Positions 21,945 through 34,007 of a DNA stretch of 64,000 nt are shown in pieces. The position numbers and the translations under genes were made by a program. The stretch spans positions 1-64,000 of the forward strand of contig CAOLHI010002158.1 of the NCBI GenBank assembly GCA_948474755.1. The letters are read 5' to 3'. Origin of the DNA: Ctenosaura bakeri (Eukaryota > Chordata > Lepidosauria > Squamata > Iguanidae). Numbering within the stretch: the stretch's first letter is position 1; every line of letters starts with the position of its first letter. Below the pieces are notes generated by a model, which saw only the letters and a program-made list of their open reading frames with translations, did no database searches and was not told the origin of the DNA.

Positions 21945-22510
21945 TGAGGATGGGAAGAAATACTCAAATATTCTTTAAAAAAGTTAAAAAATGTATTTTT
22001 CAATTGTTGAGAAATCCTGAGGAAAAGAATCTTGGGCCTTTTCCGCACTGGGTTTTTAAAATGGTGCAGAGCGTCCTCCAGAGAGAACGTCTACACCTGG
22101 GAGCAGACTGGGTCCGGAGTACTTTGTGTAGTTCCGGACCTCAGCCTGCTCCAGAACGACCCAAAGTGGTTGTTCAGCGTGCTTTTGAAAGACCACTTAA
22201 AACAGGTCTTTCAAAGGCATGGAGCGCGCCACTCCGTTCCCGCGCTCCAGTGCAGATTTTCAGGCTCGCCGGGGGCAGGCTTTAGGCTGGCGAGCTTCAC
22301 TGATTGGTGGAGAGCCTCGACCAACTGGAAGCCGAAAAGAGTCTTTTCTGTGCAGAAATATTGTCTTTTGCACATAAAATTCTGTTTCCTGCCAAGAAAG
22401 TGCTGTTTTCTGTGCAAGACAATCACATGTGAATTTTGCACAGACTAAATCTTGACCTGTGGAGTGTCTTTAAAAACTGCATTATTTTGGAAAACTTTCT
22501 AGTTGTGGAA
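21945..22510 (+). repeat. Older dispersed repeat interrupted by a CpG-rich MITE
   Basis: Left part (21945-22033) and right part (22342-22510) match 48895-48975 and 49075-49205 respectively. Shared blocks are TTTTTCA..TGTTGAGAAA, TTCTGTGCAGAAA, CTGTTTCCTGC, ACATGTGAATTTT, TCTTGACCTGTG and AAAACTGC. The unit TTCTGCACAGAAAATG recurs several times. The middle is the MITE at 22034-22341. Confidence 0.55.
22034..22341. mobile_element. CpG-rich nonautonomous DNA transposon, copy 2 (truncated)
   Basis: Starts GGGCCTTTTCCGCAC and aligns with the reverse complement of the 6136-6620 element: GTCTACACC, ACTGGGTCCGGAGTACT against ATTGGGCTGGATTACT, the TTTGAAAGACC/GGTCTTTCAAA hairpin (22184-22194, 22205-22215) and GGCTGGCGAGCTTC. 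The far end is missing or degraded (GCCGAAAAGA). It is GC-rich within an AT-rich host repeat. No protein is encoded; the overlapping 132- and 138-codon frames are a by-product of low stop density in GC-rich DNA. Confidence 0.7.
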
Positions 22511-25020
22511 ACTAAATTTACTTGTTGCTTCCTTTGAGAAGAAAATTAACAAAGATTTACGTCCCATGGTGGGATGAACCCTGAGTTTTTGTTGTAATAA
22601 TTTGCTGTAAACTACTCCAAGATTTTTCTTTTAATGGGGAGTAGTATAGAGGTATTTTAAATAAAGCATAAACCCCTTTTTAGGGTGTCATATTCTGCTC
22701 TCCTCTTCCAGTTTGGAAAATGAATATGCTCACTCCCCATACTCCTTATTCTTTTCAGCTTGGTGTCTCTGCACATATTCATCTCTGATTCATGAAAATA
22801 CAAAATGAGAAGACAAGAATGAGGTGAATCATAAAATGAGGGAGTAATTACATTGAAAGCACATCATGAAGGCCATCTGCCAGAAAATGACTTCTGAATA
22901 CTTTCTCCAAAATGCAACTTTCTTTAAAACCCCGACTCAATAAAATATATCTTAAGGATTTGATTGGCTTTGTCAACAGTTTTTACCCAAATCCAAAACA
23001 TTACGTTTTATTGCAATTTATTGCAAAACCTGAATTGTTATGGGTAGAGATGGGCTGACATATACATGTGGTTTTACTTGATCATTCCAAACAAGCTAAT
23101 ACTAAAATGGACTTGATTCAGTAACACAAAAGGGGCTGCACAGTGATGGCTGTGTAAAAGAGCTTCTTTTTTTCCTTTTTGAAAAAGCATTATATTGAAA
23201 GTCTCTGCTTTTCAACAGAGAAGATAGAAGAGTTAGTGAGGAAGATACAGATAAAGACAAATGAAAAGTACATAGGATGAAAGAAGTGATGATACAGGAA
23301 TGCGATCGAAAAACAATGCAGGATGGAAAAACAAACAAGACAGAAAGAAACAAAATCCTCGTTTTTATATTTGTGTTCAGTACTAGAAGAAAGATCACTT
23401 TCAGTCAGCATCTGCTACAATCAAATAGGTAACTAGTGTCAATATGAGTAAAAATGCATAGAATCGGGCCAGCTCTGTCATTAGGGAGACTTTGGCAGGT
23501 GTCTGAATCTAGAATATTATGAAAGAGCAGCAAATTGCTAGGGTTGCTTTGTTTTGTTTTTTCTCCTGGGAAGACACATCTCTGGGATCTTCTGTCACAG
23601 ATGCCAGAAGAACATGATCTGCCTTGCTTACTATGCCCCTTGTCTTTGAAGAAGGCACATGTTGCTTTTCTGCCTCAGGCAGCAAAGCACCTTTGGCTAC
23701 TTGAACCCTGATTTGCCTTACATCCTGAAATTCTTTCCACCTAACACTGTTGTGCTGAAGGGAGGGTGGTTTTTCATTGTAGAAAAGAAATCCTACATGC
23801 TCTCTTCTGCATTGTCACTTTATATGCCTCGTTATCTGACTGAACATCAGTTTGAAAAACATGACCAATGACTGAAGACTGTTTTGAGAAAGTTGTGGGG
23901 CAAGGTTTTCCTTTGAACATATGTTTCTAAAATTAAGCATCCAATACAAAATCAGAATAGAGGAGACATACACAAAAGCATTCCTAATTAAGAAATAAAA
24001 CACTGACCACCTCTATTTTTTGTTCTATTCAGTGAAAATTAAATTCAGTTACATTCCATAAGTCATGGGCAAAACATAAGCTCTTGGTTATTGTAAAGGC
24101 CAGAGGAATAACTATTGCAGTAAACAATAAGCTTTAACCAAGGGTGTGTGTGTGTGTGTGTGTAATACAGATTTTTATGACCAGTTTAGCTCCCCCAAGA
24201 TAAAACAACAGATGAAAGCCTTGGTTATCAGTTCCCTGAGTGAAATGTATGTGAATATACTACCTGCTTTCTTTCTAGCAATATGGATTTTAATTTTTAT
24301 TAGGCGATTTGATTTTGGTGTGCTTTGCAGATTCAAAAATATCAAAGCAAAAGAGGAGAGCCATTTGAGAACTGGACTTGCTGTTGTCCTTTTCAAAACC
24401 TATAGCAATGAGCAAGCAAGCTAAGCCCTGGGAGAAAGAGGGTATATACCTCGAGGATGCAGATTTTTATTTTGAAATTACTGTTGCTCTGCTTAGTCTC
24501 TGGGAGCTGTATGGTACTGTCACATGGTTGCTTACAATAGAGCCGTAGGTATGTTACCTTGGATTCCTTCTGCACAAATATGCTCAGAGTTATTATGATG
24601 TCCCTTTCTGTTGTTCTCTTCCTCAAGGACATTTGTTCAATGTGTGCTATATTCCTCCTACTCCCCAAAGCAGAGGCATTGTGTTGAAGGGCTAAGGCTA
24701 TGAATTAAACTCTAAGCACACAAATACCAGAGGATTAGCCTTCAGATGCGTGGAAGGGGGAGAGGGAGGTGGAATCAGATGAAAAACAACAACAGAAACA
24801 CTGTTTGCTTTTGGCCACAAAGAACTGCTTCTTCCCACTGCCAAAGAGCTTCAATTAGGATGCAATTAGCCCTGGGTACACAACATATAGCTACAATAAA
24901 ATTTCACAGAAACCTATGCTTTCTAAACTAGATGCTCAGAAATACACACTTACAAACTTCATGAGAGACCTCAATATTAGCATCTCCACACACATTTCAA
25001 TTTTATGTCTGTATGTCAAA
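22511..25020. other. Unassigned sequence with a TG microsatellite
   Basis: No gene or bounded repeat is recognised apart from (TG)n at 24143-24163. Frames here are low-complexity or motif-free. Confidence 0.35.
24143..24163. repeat. (TG)n dinucleotide microsatellite
   Basis: About ten TG units. Confidence 0.95.
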
Positions 25021-25024
25021 TTTG

Positions 25025-25225
25025 AGAGCCAGTATGTTGTAGTGATCTGAGTTTTGGACTACAGCTCTGGAGACCAGGTTCCGATTCCCCACTCAGCCAC
25101 AGAAACACACTGAGTGATGTTGGATATGTCACACATGCTCAACCCCCAGAAAACCCCATGATAGCTTCTCTTTGGGGTCACCATAAGTCAGAAACAATGT
25201 GGAGGCACACAACAACAATGTCAAA
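25025..25225 (+). mobile_element. tRNA-derived SINE (ACA-tail squamate type)
   Basis: Head GAGAGCCAGTATGTTGTAGT, B-box region GAGACCAGGTTCCGATTCCC, body AACCCCCAGAAAACCCCATG, then GGGGTCACCATAAGTCAGAA and the tail GAGGCACACAACAACAA. Full length with moderate divergence. Confidence 0.88.
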
Positions 25226-26246
25226 TTTAAACTTTTACCCCACAAATAAATGTTGGTAACTCCTTCTCAAGAATTTGTTTGGTTAATCAAGATGGAGGCT
25301 TCCAGAGTTAGCTAAAAAAAAGGAAATTTTCCCATTCACCCATTTAATCTATATTCATAGGCAATATGTGACTTACATGGAGGAGGGTTTTTTTTTGTAA
25401 ATTTATCCTGATTTTTTTTAAAAAAAAATGTAAAGCAGATACTAGGGAGAAGAATAAGGGCAAGTAACATGAGATGTTTCAGATGCTTCATAGGTTCTGG
25501 GTTTTTGTTTTCGTTATTGTTGTGGTGAACCTTGCCTTAAAAAATCTTTTTGTTCCAGAGAAAAGGTACAGTAAGTTACAGTGGCAGCTGTAAGTTACAG
25601 TTCCCAGGTCAGCAGGGCAGTGATTCCATTCCAAGCATTAGTCTGAAGTTTAAAGGAAGTATCCATGCTGCTGAACCTACTTTGGAGAAGGAAAATTCAA
25701 AGTAAAGAAAATGATTGTTAAACAGTGGGAACCAATGGTTTCCATGCCATCAAAGCAGGGAATTTACTGTTGGTTTTAGTCTACAATTTAACAGAGCTGT
25801 CCAAATAGGTTCAGTACTTTGGACATCTCCTCTATTAGATTAAAACATATAATTTATTCACCATCCCACTGGCACAGAGGCCACCAACTTCTACAGGAGG
25901 GTTAAATCCAGCAGCATACTAGCAGAAGTCCAACAATACAATAGCATTACTTTCTCTGTATCTTTCATGTTTTGCAACTTTCTATGCCATCCCAAATCTG
26001 CTCAACAAAGTTCTCCAGGGAATATATAGAGGATAATCTAAAATGGGACAAGTGGTGGATGAGGAGAAACCACCACCTCTCCCAGTTAAACGAAGAGAGG
26101 CAGTTGCATTGGTGGAATGAGAGAACTGGATCAAATCCAGATACTGGCTCTGAAAGGTAAAAATCACCAGGGAGGAAAAGTTAAACACATCACCTCCCCA
26201 TCATCTTTTTCACCATTCCTGATTGCAGTTTGCAGCTTCTACTTAC

Positions 26247-26305
26247 AAGGAAGGAAGGAAGGAAGGAAGGAAGGAAGGAAGGAAGGAAGGAAGGAAGGAA
26301 GGAAG
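26247..26305. repeat. (GGAA)n microsatellite
   Basis: About 15 uninterrupted GGAA units. GGAA is also the ETS-factor core, and long GGAA arrays can bind ETS proteins, but no such role is implied here. Confidence 0.95.
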
Positions 26306-26377
26306 AGTTGCATGAAATAGCCAAAGTCTGTACCTTAAAGCAATTTTGCTGCATGTCATAAGCCACTTTTTAGCTTA

Positions 26378-26402
26378 TCTCTCTCTCTCTCTCTCTCTCT
26401 TT
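26378..26402. repeat. (CT)n microsatellite
   Basis: About twelve CT units. Confidence 0.95.
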
Positions 26403-28511
26403 AAGTGAATATCTGGTTGTCGAAAGCATGAAAGAGGAGGGTTTGTAATGAAAAGAAACATCCCAGCTAAAGAAGCCTTGTCTATTTATTCTCCTTTTTT
26501 AATCCTTCCTTTCCTCTAAAGAACTGATAAGATTTTTTCCCAACACACAGGTACAACCACGTATAGACACAATTCATAACAGCTGTGTTTAGACATAATT
26601 TTTTCTCAGAATACAAATTAGGCAGCCAGTCAGTCAGTTCATTGTGTTTTAGCAAACAGCCATTATACACACATATAAAACAAGGGGAAGAAATCAAATA
26701 AATTAATTAACTAAAAATTACAACAAATTACTACAAATTAATTATTTGGTGAATACAGCTCCCAGCACCCCCGAGTCAACCTGGTCATTCTGAGAGATGA
26801 ATTTCTAAAAATATCTTTTCCAAGCTCTGGCTGTCGGATAGTTATTGTGACCATATCACCCAATGACCCACCTGGCAGAGCACAGATCTATACTTTGGTC
26901 ATACTGGATGTTCTACACTGCAAGATAGGGATAGCTTCAAAAGCTAGCAGTACTGAGAAACTGCCATGGTTCACATCCTTCCAAGACGAGGGAGAGAGTA
27001 GCAACTACTGAGCCTCAGACATGTGCCCAGTGTTTACTTTCTGGCTGCTTCCAGTATTATTCAATCTCTGTTAAAAAGAAAAAGAAAAAAAGAGCCACAT
27101 GTTCAACTTTAAATACAATTTTAATATATTCTTTTCAAGTATTCTATTAAACAGCAGTGATTTTCCAAAGCAAATACCTCATGCCCTAGGGCCATATTTA
27201 TTAATTCCCTATTAAAATGCATCTCTCCCTCTCTAAGACACTGTTTTAACGGTCATGTCCACACACTTATAAAATCACTATTAAATATTGATCAAAAACA
27301 TAATTTTCGCTGAAACCTAAGCATGGGGTTAATTGCTGATCCAAAGAGTGGATGCACAGCTTGTGCGCCTCTATGTATGTGTTTAGATATATTCTGCAGG
27401 GAGGTTGCAGACAGTACGCATTATGATTGTTTGGGAGGTGTAGAAAATTTATCCTCCCACATGAAGAATATATTAACATGAAGGACCTATTGAAAATGCA
27501 AGAGGAAATAAGAGATGGCAGGGATAAACACAGCAATGACTCTGACTCTGTTTCATGTCTAAGAGTCTTTATTTAAGACTCTTGTCAAGGCTGACAAGAT
27601 CATCTAAGAGCACAGAAATTAATATAGTCCATTTGCTCTGTATCATATATATCTTCATATCCACTCTTTCTTTCATTCTCTCTCATAGGTGTTCACTTTA
27701 CCTCCTTCTGTAATTTCCTCTGCATTACCGCTTTTGCTATTTCCTGTTAAACACTGGGATTTGGAATTAATTTTAGAAAACCAAGTACACAGCCTGCTGG
27801 TGTTGCACTCGCTGCCTTTAGCTATCCTGGTATGTGGCTGTAAGCACCCAACGGAGCCAAAGAATTCACCAGGCACATAACAATTCTAAGGGAGTGTCAA
27901 AGGAAGAAGTCAGATCTTGGAAAGGGTCAGTATACAGAGTCAAGCACAGCAGTTTGAAGGATCAGGCAAAGAAGGTAGTCAGTATACAAGCCAAAGTCAG
28001 ATTAACAGACTAGATTCCTACCAGCTTATTGATCAATATGAATAACAGTCAGAACAGAAGTCAATAACATATGCCAAGATCACAGAGCACACAGATAAGA
28101 ATAGGAATTCCAGAAATGCTGACAGCAGGGAACAAAAAAAAGCAAAGATTCATCTTATTTTCATTCATAAGTGGGTGTGCGATGTTACACTTAGACAAAT
28201 CACTAACACAGATCATGTTGATGTTAGGTTACTGCCACAGTGTTGGAGCCCCACACAGAAATGCAGCCAGGTCCCAGTGTCCTCCGTCTTCTGACTCCTC
28301 TGGCAACTTTGCCTTAGAGTCAGCATCTGACTCCCTCCTTTGGAAGAAGTGGATCTTCTCTGAAAGGGTCCACCTTTTGCCTCTGGTAGTTCCAGAAGAG
28401 GCTGGAACCACAGCTTTTTCCTTCAACACAGACTTTTCCAACTGAGGCCTGTCTCCTTGACTCCAAGAAGAACTCTGGGTAAACTGTAATAATAACAACA
28501 TTTAACCCCCC

Positions 28512-28693
28512 ACTAGCCAGCATGGTGTCATTGGACTAAGACACTGGAGACTAGGGTTTGATTGCCTGCTTAGCCATTGAAACCTACTGGATGAGCTTGG
28601 ATGCTTCACACTCTCTCAGCACCAGAAAACACCATGATAGATTCACCTTAGGGTCACCATGAGTCAGAAACAAAGGCACACAACAATGACAAC
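28512..28693 (+). mobile_element. tRNA-derived SINE (ACA-tail squamate type)
   Basis: Head CTAGCCAGCATGGTGTCATT with an A-box deletion relative to the other copies, B-box region GAGACTAGGGTTTGATTGCC, body CTCTCAGCACCAGAAAACAC, then TAGGGTCACCATGAGTCAGA and the tail AAGGCACACAACAATGACAA. Confidence 0.85.
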
Positions 28694-28869
28694 ACTCTAC
28701 ACTTTAATATTTTGGGGCTCGAGCAAAGCATACTGAGGCCAAGAGCCTACATGGCCAGCAAAGTATAAGGATTTTGCAAGCAAGAGTCCTTTTGAAGGGC
28801 TGGGATCTTAGTGAATAATGTTGTAGGACATAATCAGACACGTATCCAATTTCCATCAACTTTCTACCA

Positions 28870-29095
28870 GTCACAGAATGGCCATTCTGGTGGAAGTATT
28901 GCAAAGGGGAGGAAGAGTCCTTGGTGAAGGGCTTTGGTCACTATAGGAAAGGAAAGAGAAGAACCAACCTCTGCAATGACCCAAAAAAAAGATATATGAA
29001 AGCATACAGTGGACTTGTATTTGCATATGTCACTAACAGGATGCCAGCTGATGTCAACAAATGGGATGAAACAGATATAACAAATGTCCTTTAAT
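28870..29095 (+). repeat. Dispersed repeat family H, copy 4 (3' part only)
   Basis: Matches copy 3 from AATGGCC onward: CCAACCTCTGCAATGACCCA, an A8 run, CAGTGGACTTGTATTTGCAT, ATGTCACTAACAGGATGCCA and ATGGGATGAAACAGATATAA. The hairpin part of the family is missing. Confidence 0.5.
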
Positions 29096-30201
29096 GACTC
29101 AAGTGTGCAATGTATTTCTGCCCAACACACTTCATGGAAGGGGACTCTGCAATGTGCCTGGAAATTACTGTGAATACAATAGCTGTCTATATCTCACATA
29201 AGAGATATCAGGTGCACTCCTGTTTTGAGCCTTGGAGTACAGGGTACCCTAGAGCATGATAACACATTACATTCAAAGAAATGTCCAGGCATGTTGCTTG
29301 AGATTTTAGGGATATGAAGAATTCTTGCAAATTTTTTCATTCTCAATAGGCAGGAATGACACACCAAGGTAGCCAGCTGAAAAAATGGACACCTACTTAA
29401 CCCTCCAAAACAAGATGTGAACTATTATTTTTTTAAAAAAAAAAAAAAGATCAGAAGAGGACATAAATTTGCATATTTGGTGATGCACAGAGAGAGAGAG
29501 ACAGAAAGAGAGAGAGAAACACATACACATACATACTGATACTTAGAAATAGTTACCACAAATTAAACAAGAATACAATACATCTCAACAGAGTAAAGAG
29601 GATTGTCATCAGGTGATCTGTGTGCTTTTTCAATGTACTGCAGGATACAAAGTCTGATGACTGGCTTCAAGGCCCTTGGCTGTTACATTTTTGTAGCAAA
29701 AAAGAAAATATGAATACACAATCTGGCATATCAGAGGATTGCTATAATACATAGCAACCATACTGCTACAATATATAGCAAGATTCCTAAAATCACCAAT
29801 GTGGACTTGAGCAAGATGGGTGCATTCAATGGGTATGGTGGCCAAACTTTGGCCCTGCAACAGGCCAAAGCTGTTTTTGGCTAAAAGAAAATAGTCAAAT
29901 ATTGCAATCATTGCTTCCAGTTGCAAGTTCTGGTTTTGCCATGGCTGTTTTCAGAGCTTGGGAAGAGGGTAGTTTTCTTCCTCTTTTTTTATCTTTTTAT
30001 TTAGGAAGAAAAAAATTAACAATTATTAACAGTTGGTAGTATCAAAAATTTAATACAACAGTCAAAAGGTGAATACATACAAAAAAGAAATAAAAATAAA
30101 AGGAAATCTACATAAATAAATATACATATTATGTACATATACCAAATATATATCTTCATACTAAATTAATACAAAATCAAACCAAACAAAAATAATAACT
30201 A

Positions 30202-30246
<45 letters not shown>

Positions 30247-30320
30247 TGTTTTAGCAGGAGGAGGGTGTTTTCATATAATCTGCTTTTCCTCCAAGTATTT
30301 TAAAAAACATAGAGTTCAGA
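29096..30320. other. Unassigned sequence, AT-rich with (TTA)n and AG-rich tracts
   Basis: Contains an imperfect AG tract at 29487-29520 and a very AT-rich block 29985-30206 whose TTTTTTTATCTTTTTATTTA start looks like the inverted 3' end of a LINE, followed by (TTA)n at 30207-30246. No gene seen. Confidence 0.35.
30207..30246. repeat. (TTA)n trinucleotide microsatellite
   Basis: About 13 perfect ATT units. Confidence 0.95.
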
Positions 30321-30324
30321 GGCA

Positions 30325-30655
30325 TTGTTGTTGTACCTTTATGGCATTTCTGACTTATGCTGACCCTAAGGGGATAATATCATGGGGTTTTCTTGGCATA
30401 ATTTCTTCAGAGGCAGTTAGCATCCCTCCATCCATCCATCCATCCATCCATCCATCCATCCATCCATTCATTCATTGAATTTATATCCCGCCTTTCTTCC
30501 AAATGGGATCGAAAGTGGCTTCATGGAATCCATTGCCTTCTTCTGAGGCTAAAGGAATGTTACTTGCCCAAGGTCACTTAGTGGACTTCCATGGCTAAGC
30601 AGGAATTTGAACCTGGTCTCCCAGTGTCTAGTCCAGCAGTCAAACAATAACACTG
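30325..30655 (-). mobile_element. tRNA-derived SINE split by a nested insertion
   Basis: On the minus strand the head (CTAGACACTGGGAGACCAGG, B box GTTCAAATTCC) and body to CTCAGAAGAAGGCAATG lie at 30533-30655. The rest, from CCTCTGAAGAAAT to TGTACAACAACAA, lies at 30325-30418. Between them sits the separate element at 30419-30532. The SINE is therefore older than the insertion. Confidence 0.8.
30419..30532 (-). mobile_element. 3' fragment of a non-LTR element with an ATGG tail, inside a SINE
   Basis: On the minus strand TTTCGATCCCATTTGGAAGA then AAGGCGGGATATAAATTC is the typical 3' end of reptile L2/CR1-like elements. It is followed by an ATGA/ATGG repeat tail (30425-30476 as TCCA on the plus strand). 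Only the last 60 or so bases of the element were copied, as expected of severe 5' truncation. Confidence 0.65.
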
Positions 30656-30762
30656 CATTGGGTATCGTGCTTTGGAGAGGATGCAGAAAAAGCCAAGGGA
30701 ACACACAAGGCTCTTGGCAACACAATTCCCACCCATGAACTAGATATGTGACACCAACCATG

Positions 30763-30876
30763 GGCCATTTCCACACTAGACTGTTATAGTGCTATGATTC
30801 CACTTGCAACATCCTATGGAATCCTGGAGTTTGCAGAGGGGCCGGCTGGCTATAACAATCTAGTGCGGAAATGACC
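30763..30876. mobile_element. GGCC-ended palindromic MITE, internally deleted
   Basis: GGCCATTTCCACACTAGACT at the left and AATCTAGTGCGGAAATGACC at the right; flanks ATG on both sides. About 110 bases long, shorter than full copies because one internal arm is missing. Confidence 0.78.
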
Positions 30877-30879
30877 ATG

Positions 30880-32165
30880 GTCTGGAAGAGGGGGGAAGTT
30901 CATACAGAAATATATTAATATATTATTATTATTATCATCATGCATGTATACAACCTGACTGTGGAAGTCCTTTAAGTCATAGCAAGGTAACCTTCCCTTC
31001 TTCCCAAATTCCTGGGCATATAACTGATTTCACTGCCCTTGCAAATCATCGTGCAAAAGGTGCCCCTCATTGTCTTTATCTTGCAAGAGGGAGAGGACTC
31101 TGGTTTCATTGCTCATGATCATACCACAGCATAGTCCATATTAATATTGCAGATCAAGGGGCAGGTGGAGCCTGAGAGAGTGGTTTTCAAAAATCTTACC
31201 ATGTAGTTCAATAGTACGTAAAGCCCTCTTAAAGCTTAAATGTTAGGCTGAGAGAAACAACAATCCTGCACCATTATCCAGGGTTGTATGGTTATGCCCA
31301 TGTTGCCATTGGTCAGGCTGAGAGAAACAGATTAAAGCAGTCCCAAAATGTAACCCACTATAACCCATTTGCAGGGAGAGGCAGACTGAACTGAGACAAT
31401 GTAGTTGATATTTATTCTGGTTCTTATAACACAGGCAGACACGATCTAAGACATACTGACTATGATGAGTTGCATTGCATTTTTATTTAAATACAGCAAT
31501 CATTTCTAAATTTGTGTCATTCACAGACAGAGATAAATAAAGTCAGAGGGACAGAGAAGGAATCAACAAGTTTATGCACATTTTATGCAAACTTGTGACT
31601 TCTTTGTGGAGTAAGTGAATATCCTAATCCCATCTGTTTCCTGCCAAACACTTTGGGAAAAGGGAGAAACCCAAAGGAATTCTTCAGGGGAGAGGAGAAA
31701 AGTTGACTACAATAAGCACATGGCCTAGGTCTTCTAGCAGACTATGATTGTACATATGTTTCCCCCAGTTCCCTAATGACTCTGTCCAAAGGGATGTGCA
31801 TCTACCAATGTTGGGACTGTTTCCTTATGGGAACCAAAGTGGGATCATTTCTGCCTTCAGTATGTGGTTGGCATTGAGAGCGGACAATAGGATCTCCAAG
31901 AAAAGTAAAAGCTAATCTACTAATATATAAGTCAAAAGTTTGTTTGTCTACGTCAGGCAGGCGAAGACCTCATATGATTGGTTGCCTAAGAAGATTCTAT
32001 GGAATCCTAGGGTTAGTAGTTTAGGGAGGGGCCTTTAGAATTCTCAGCCAGAGAGTTCAGGCTGGTTGCTATGCAGACAAAGCCTAGCAGCAAGGAGGAG
32101 GTCAGTGTATTTCCTTCAGGAACCCAACCTCTGTATGTTAATAACTCTGAATGCAGATTGGATTA
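30880..32165. other. Unassigned sequence with a MITE fragment
   Basis: No gene seen. At about 31991-32055 TTCTATGGAATCCTAGGGTT and AGTTTAGGGAGGGGC belong to the GGCC/foldback MITE group but lack both ends. GGCTGAGAGAAACA occurs twice (about 31241 and 31317). Confidence 0.35.
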
Positions 32166-32168
32166 GGG

Positions 32169-33081
32169 TGTTACCCTGATTTCTGGGGTCCCGGGAGGGA
32201 CACCTCAATGTGCTCACAATGGGGAATGGGAATTAGCAGAGCACAAGCTAAGCAATGCAAGAGGCAGAGCAACCTAGCAAGATCTTGAACCCAATGTCTA
32301 CGGGGTCAGGCCGAGTCAATGAGCAAACAGGAGTAAATAATAATTGTTTTCTTTATTTTTGGTAAACACAGTCAAAACGTATGTATGCAATCACTCACAC
32401 AGACCTATTGAAAAAAAGGTAGGAGTTGGATAGAGGGTTTTTGAGAGAGATTTTAGCATGGGAAATACTACACTTGTCCTGAAGCCCGGGTAGTCTGAAG
32501 AAAAGTCCATAGAAGTGGAGATTCTCAGCACGTGGAGCTGAGGGGAAGGCTCATTGAACAAAGCGACAGCAAGGCGGGATGGAAGCCAGGAGTGATCCGA
32601 AGAAGCGCTCAAAATCAGGGGGTCTTATAGAGGAAAATGTGCCCCTAGGCTAGTCCATTCCTGGGGATAACAATGGGTTTAGGGCTGGAGGCAAAGCCTC
32701 CGAAAGGTCAGTATTTTACACCATTGAGTTATGACAGCGTTGTCAATAGAGTAGACAGTATGCAAATACGGAGTGCTTGACAGTTGTGTATTTGGCTCAT
32801 CAAGCTGCTGGCTCGGGGCAGGGAGTCTTTTGTAAACAGCATGCATACATAATGGGATCTTAAAAGGGTACTTGCCTGGAGGTCTCCTAAAGTGGCAGTC
32901 TGGCTATTACTTTCCTGCCTGGATCTGTTTTGAATGGTTCAGCTATTTTCGGCCGTGCCTGTGTGCGTGCTTGTTCGGGGACCTCGCAAGCACATGGAGA
33001 GGAATGGGTAAAGAAGGCCAAATTGTTGATATCAAATGATATCTAGTATACCACAAGTCCGGACTAGAAACTATGGTAACA
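32169..33081 (-). mobile_element. Solo LTR of the same family, copy 2 (inverted)
   Basis: Begins TGTTACC and ends GGTAACA like copy 1 and aligns with it on the minus strand. Shared blocks include AGGAGACCTC, TTCTTCGGATCACTCC against TTCTTTGGATCACTCC, TCGGCCTGACCCYGT, TGCTAGGTT.CTCTGCCTCT and CCAGAAATCAGGGTAACA. TATAAGACC at 32621-32629 is a likely TATA box, and AATAAA at 32352-32357 the polyadenylation signal, giving a U3-R-U5 layout. Flanks are TAGGG and GGGGA, so no clean target duplication; mutation or inter-element recombination could explain that. Confidence 0.8.
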
Positions 33082-33882
33082 GGGGAATATGGGGAAAAGT
33101 TACAGGTGCTGTACAAGACAGTTTGGGGAATTAGAGACACAGGATCTCAAATCTTTCTAACAAGTATTACCTATGAGAAAATATAATCCTGGGCAACTGG
33201 GGTATACATTAGTACAATATGATTTTACACTTCTTCTTTTTTTCTTTTTCTTTTTTTTGAGGGAAAACACAGGCACCCACACAAAAATCTCAAGTTTAAA
33301 ATGTTTAAGAGGGAAACCTCTGGCACACAAGATATTTTGACTGCATCTCCCACAGAGGCTTACCACTGAACATGAGAATGGGGATTCTGGGAGCGGAGGT
33401 CCAAAACATCAGAGCCACAGGTTCCCCATCCTTAGTCTAAGATCCATGGTCCAGGATGAGGCAAATGCATTTATAGTAGTAGCCATATTGCCAAACAGGA
33501 AAGAAAAAAAGAAAGAAAAACATAGTTTGAGCGCTTTAAAAAAAAACCCTCATTTTAAATTATTCCCTTTAAAATGCTATCAGCATGAGAAATGATTTTC
33601 TCCCAGGTGTTTTTTTTAAATATGCTGTTTACGCCAAATTGCCTTCTTGCCCCACAGTTTGCTTGAGGATAATTCACTGTTTACTTAAGTAGAATATATT
33701 GTTTAATCAGGACCAGTGAGATCAATTGCATGATGTGGTTTCCACTCATGGATGAATTAAGATGAAATGCATTCTTGCATGTGGCTATTTAAACTTTAGC
33801 TTTGCCAGCTAGCTTACCAGTTTCTGTGGACAATATCACTATATGGTTTTGTCTAATACTATGCATAGTGATCAAAACAGGT
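33082..33882. other. Unassigned sequence
   Basis: A T-rich tract at about 33232-33259 and an A-rich stretch near 33500-33545 are the only features. No gene seen. Confidence 0.35.
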
Positions 33883-33885
33883 TTT

Positions 33886-33995
33886 TGTTGTATGCCTTCA
33901 TTTTGTTTCCAACTTATGGCAACCCTCAGGCAAATTTATTGGGGTTTTCTGGGTCTAAGAGTATGTGACATGCCCACCAGGTGACCTTTAGGGCA
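33886..33995 (-). mobile_element. SINE 3' fragment (inverted partner)
   Basis: Plus-strand text GTTGTATGCCTTCATTTTGT then CCAACTTATGGCAACCCTCA is the reverse complement of the ACA-tail SINE 3' end. It runs to about 33995 (GTGACATGCCCACCAGGTGA), where it meets a fragment of the opposite orientation. Confidence 0.7.
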
Positions 33996-34007
33996 GTATA
34001 CATTATT

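Larger units (their letters stand above)
25230..28510. other. Unassigned sequence with GGAA and CT microsatellites
   Basis: No gene recognised. A small hairpin AAGAGTCTT/AAGACTCTT lies at about 27560-27583. Frames at 28071-28523 overlap on both strands without motifs. Confidence 0.35.

Noticed and set aside
21887..22448. Two overlapping frames of 132 and 138 codons
   Set aside because: They cross a GC-rich MITE in which stop codons are rare; no protein motif is present.
26247..26305. Possible CRISPR-like regular repeat
   Set aside because: Simple GGAA microsatellite without spacers.
28071..28523. Overlapping frames of 124, 90 and 67 codons
   Set aside because: Opposite-strand frames without motifs in unassigned DNA; chance is the simplest reading.
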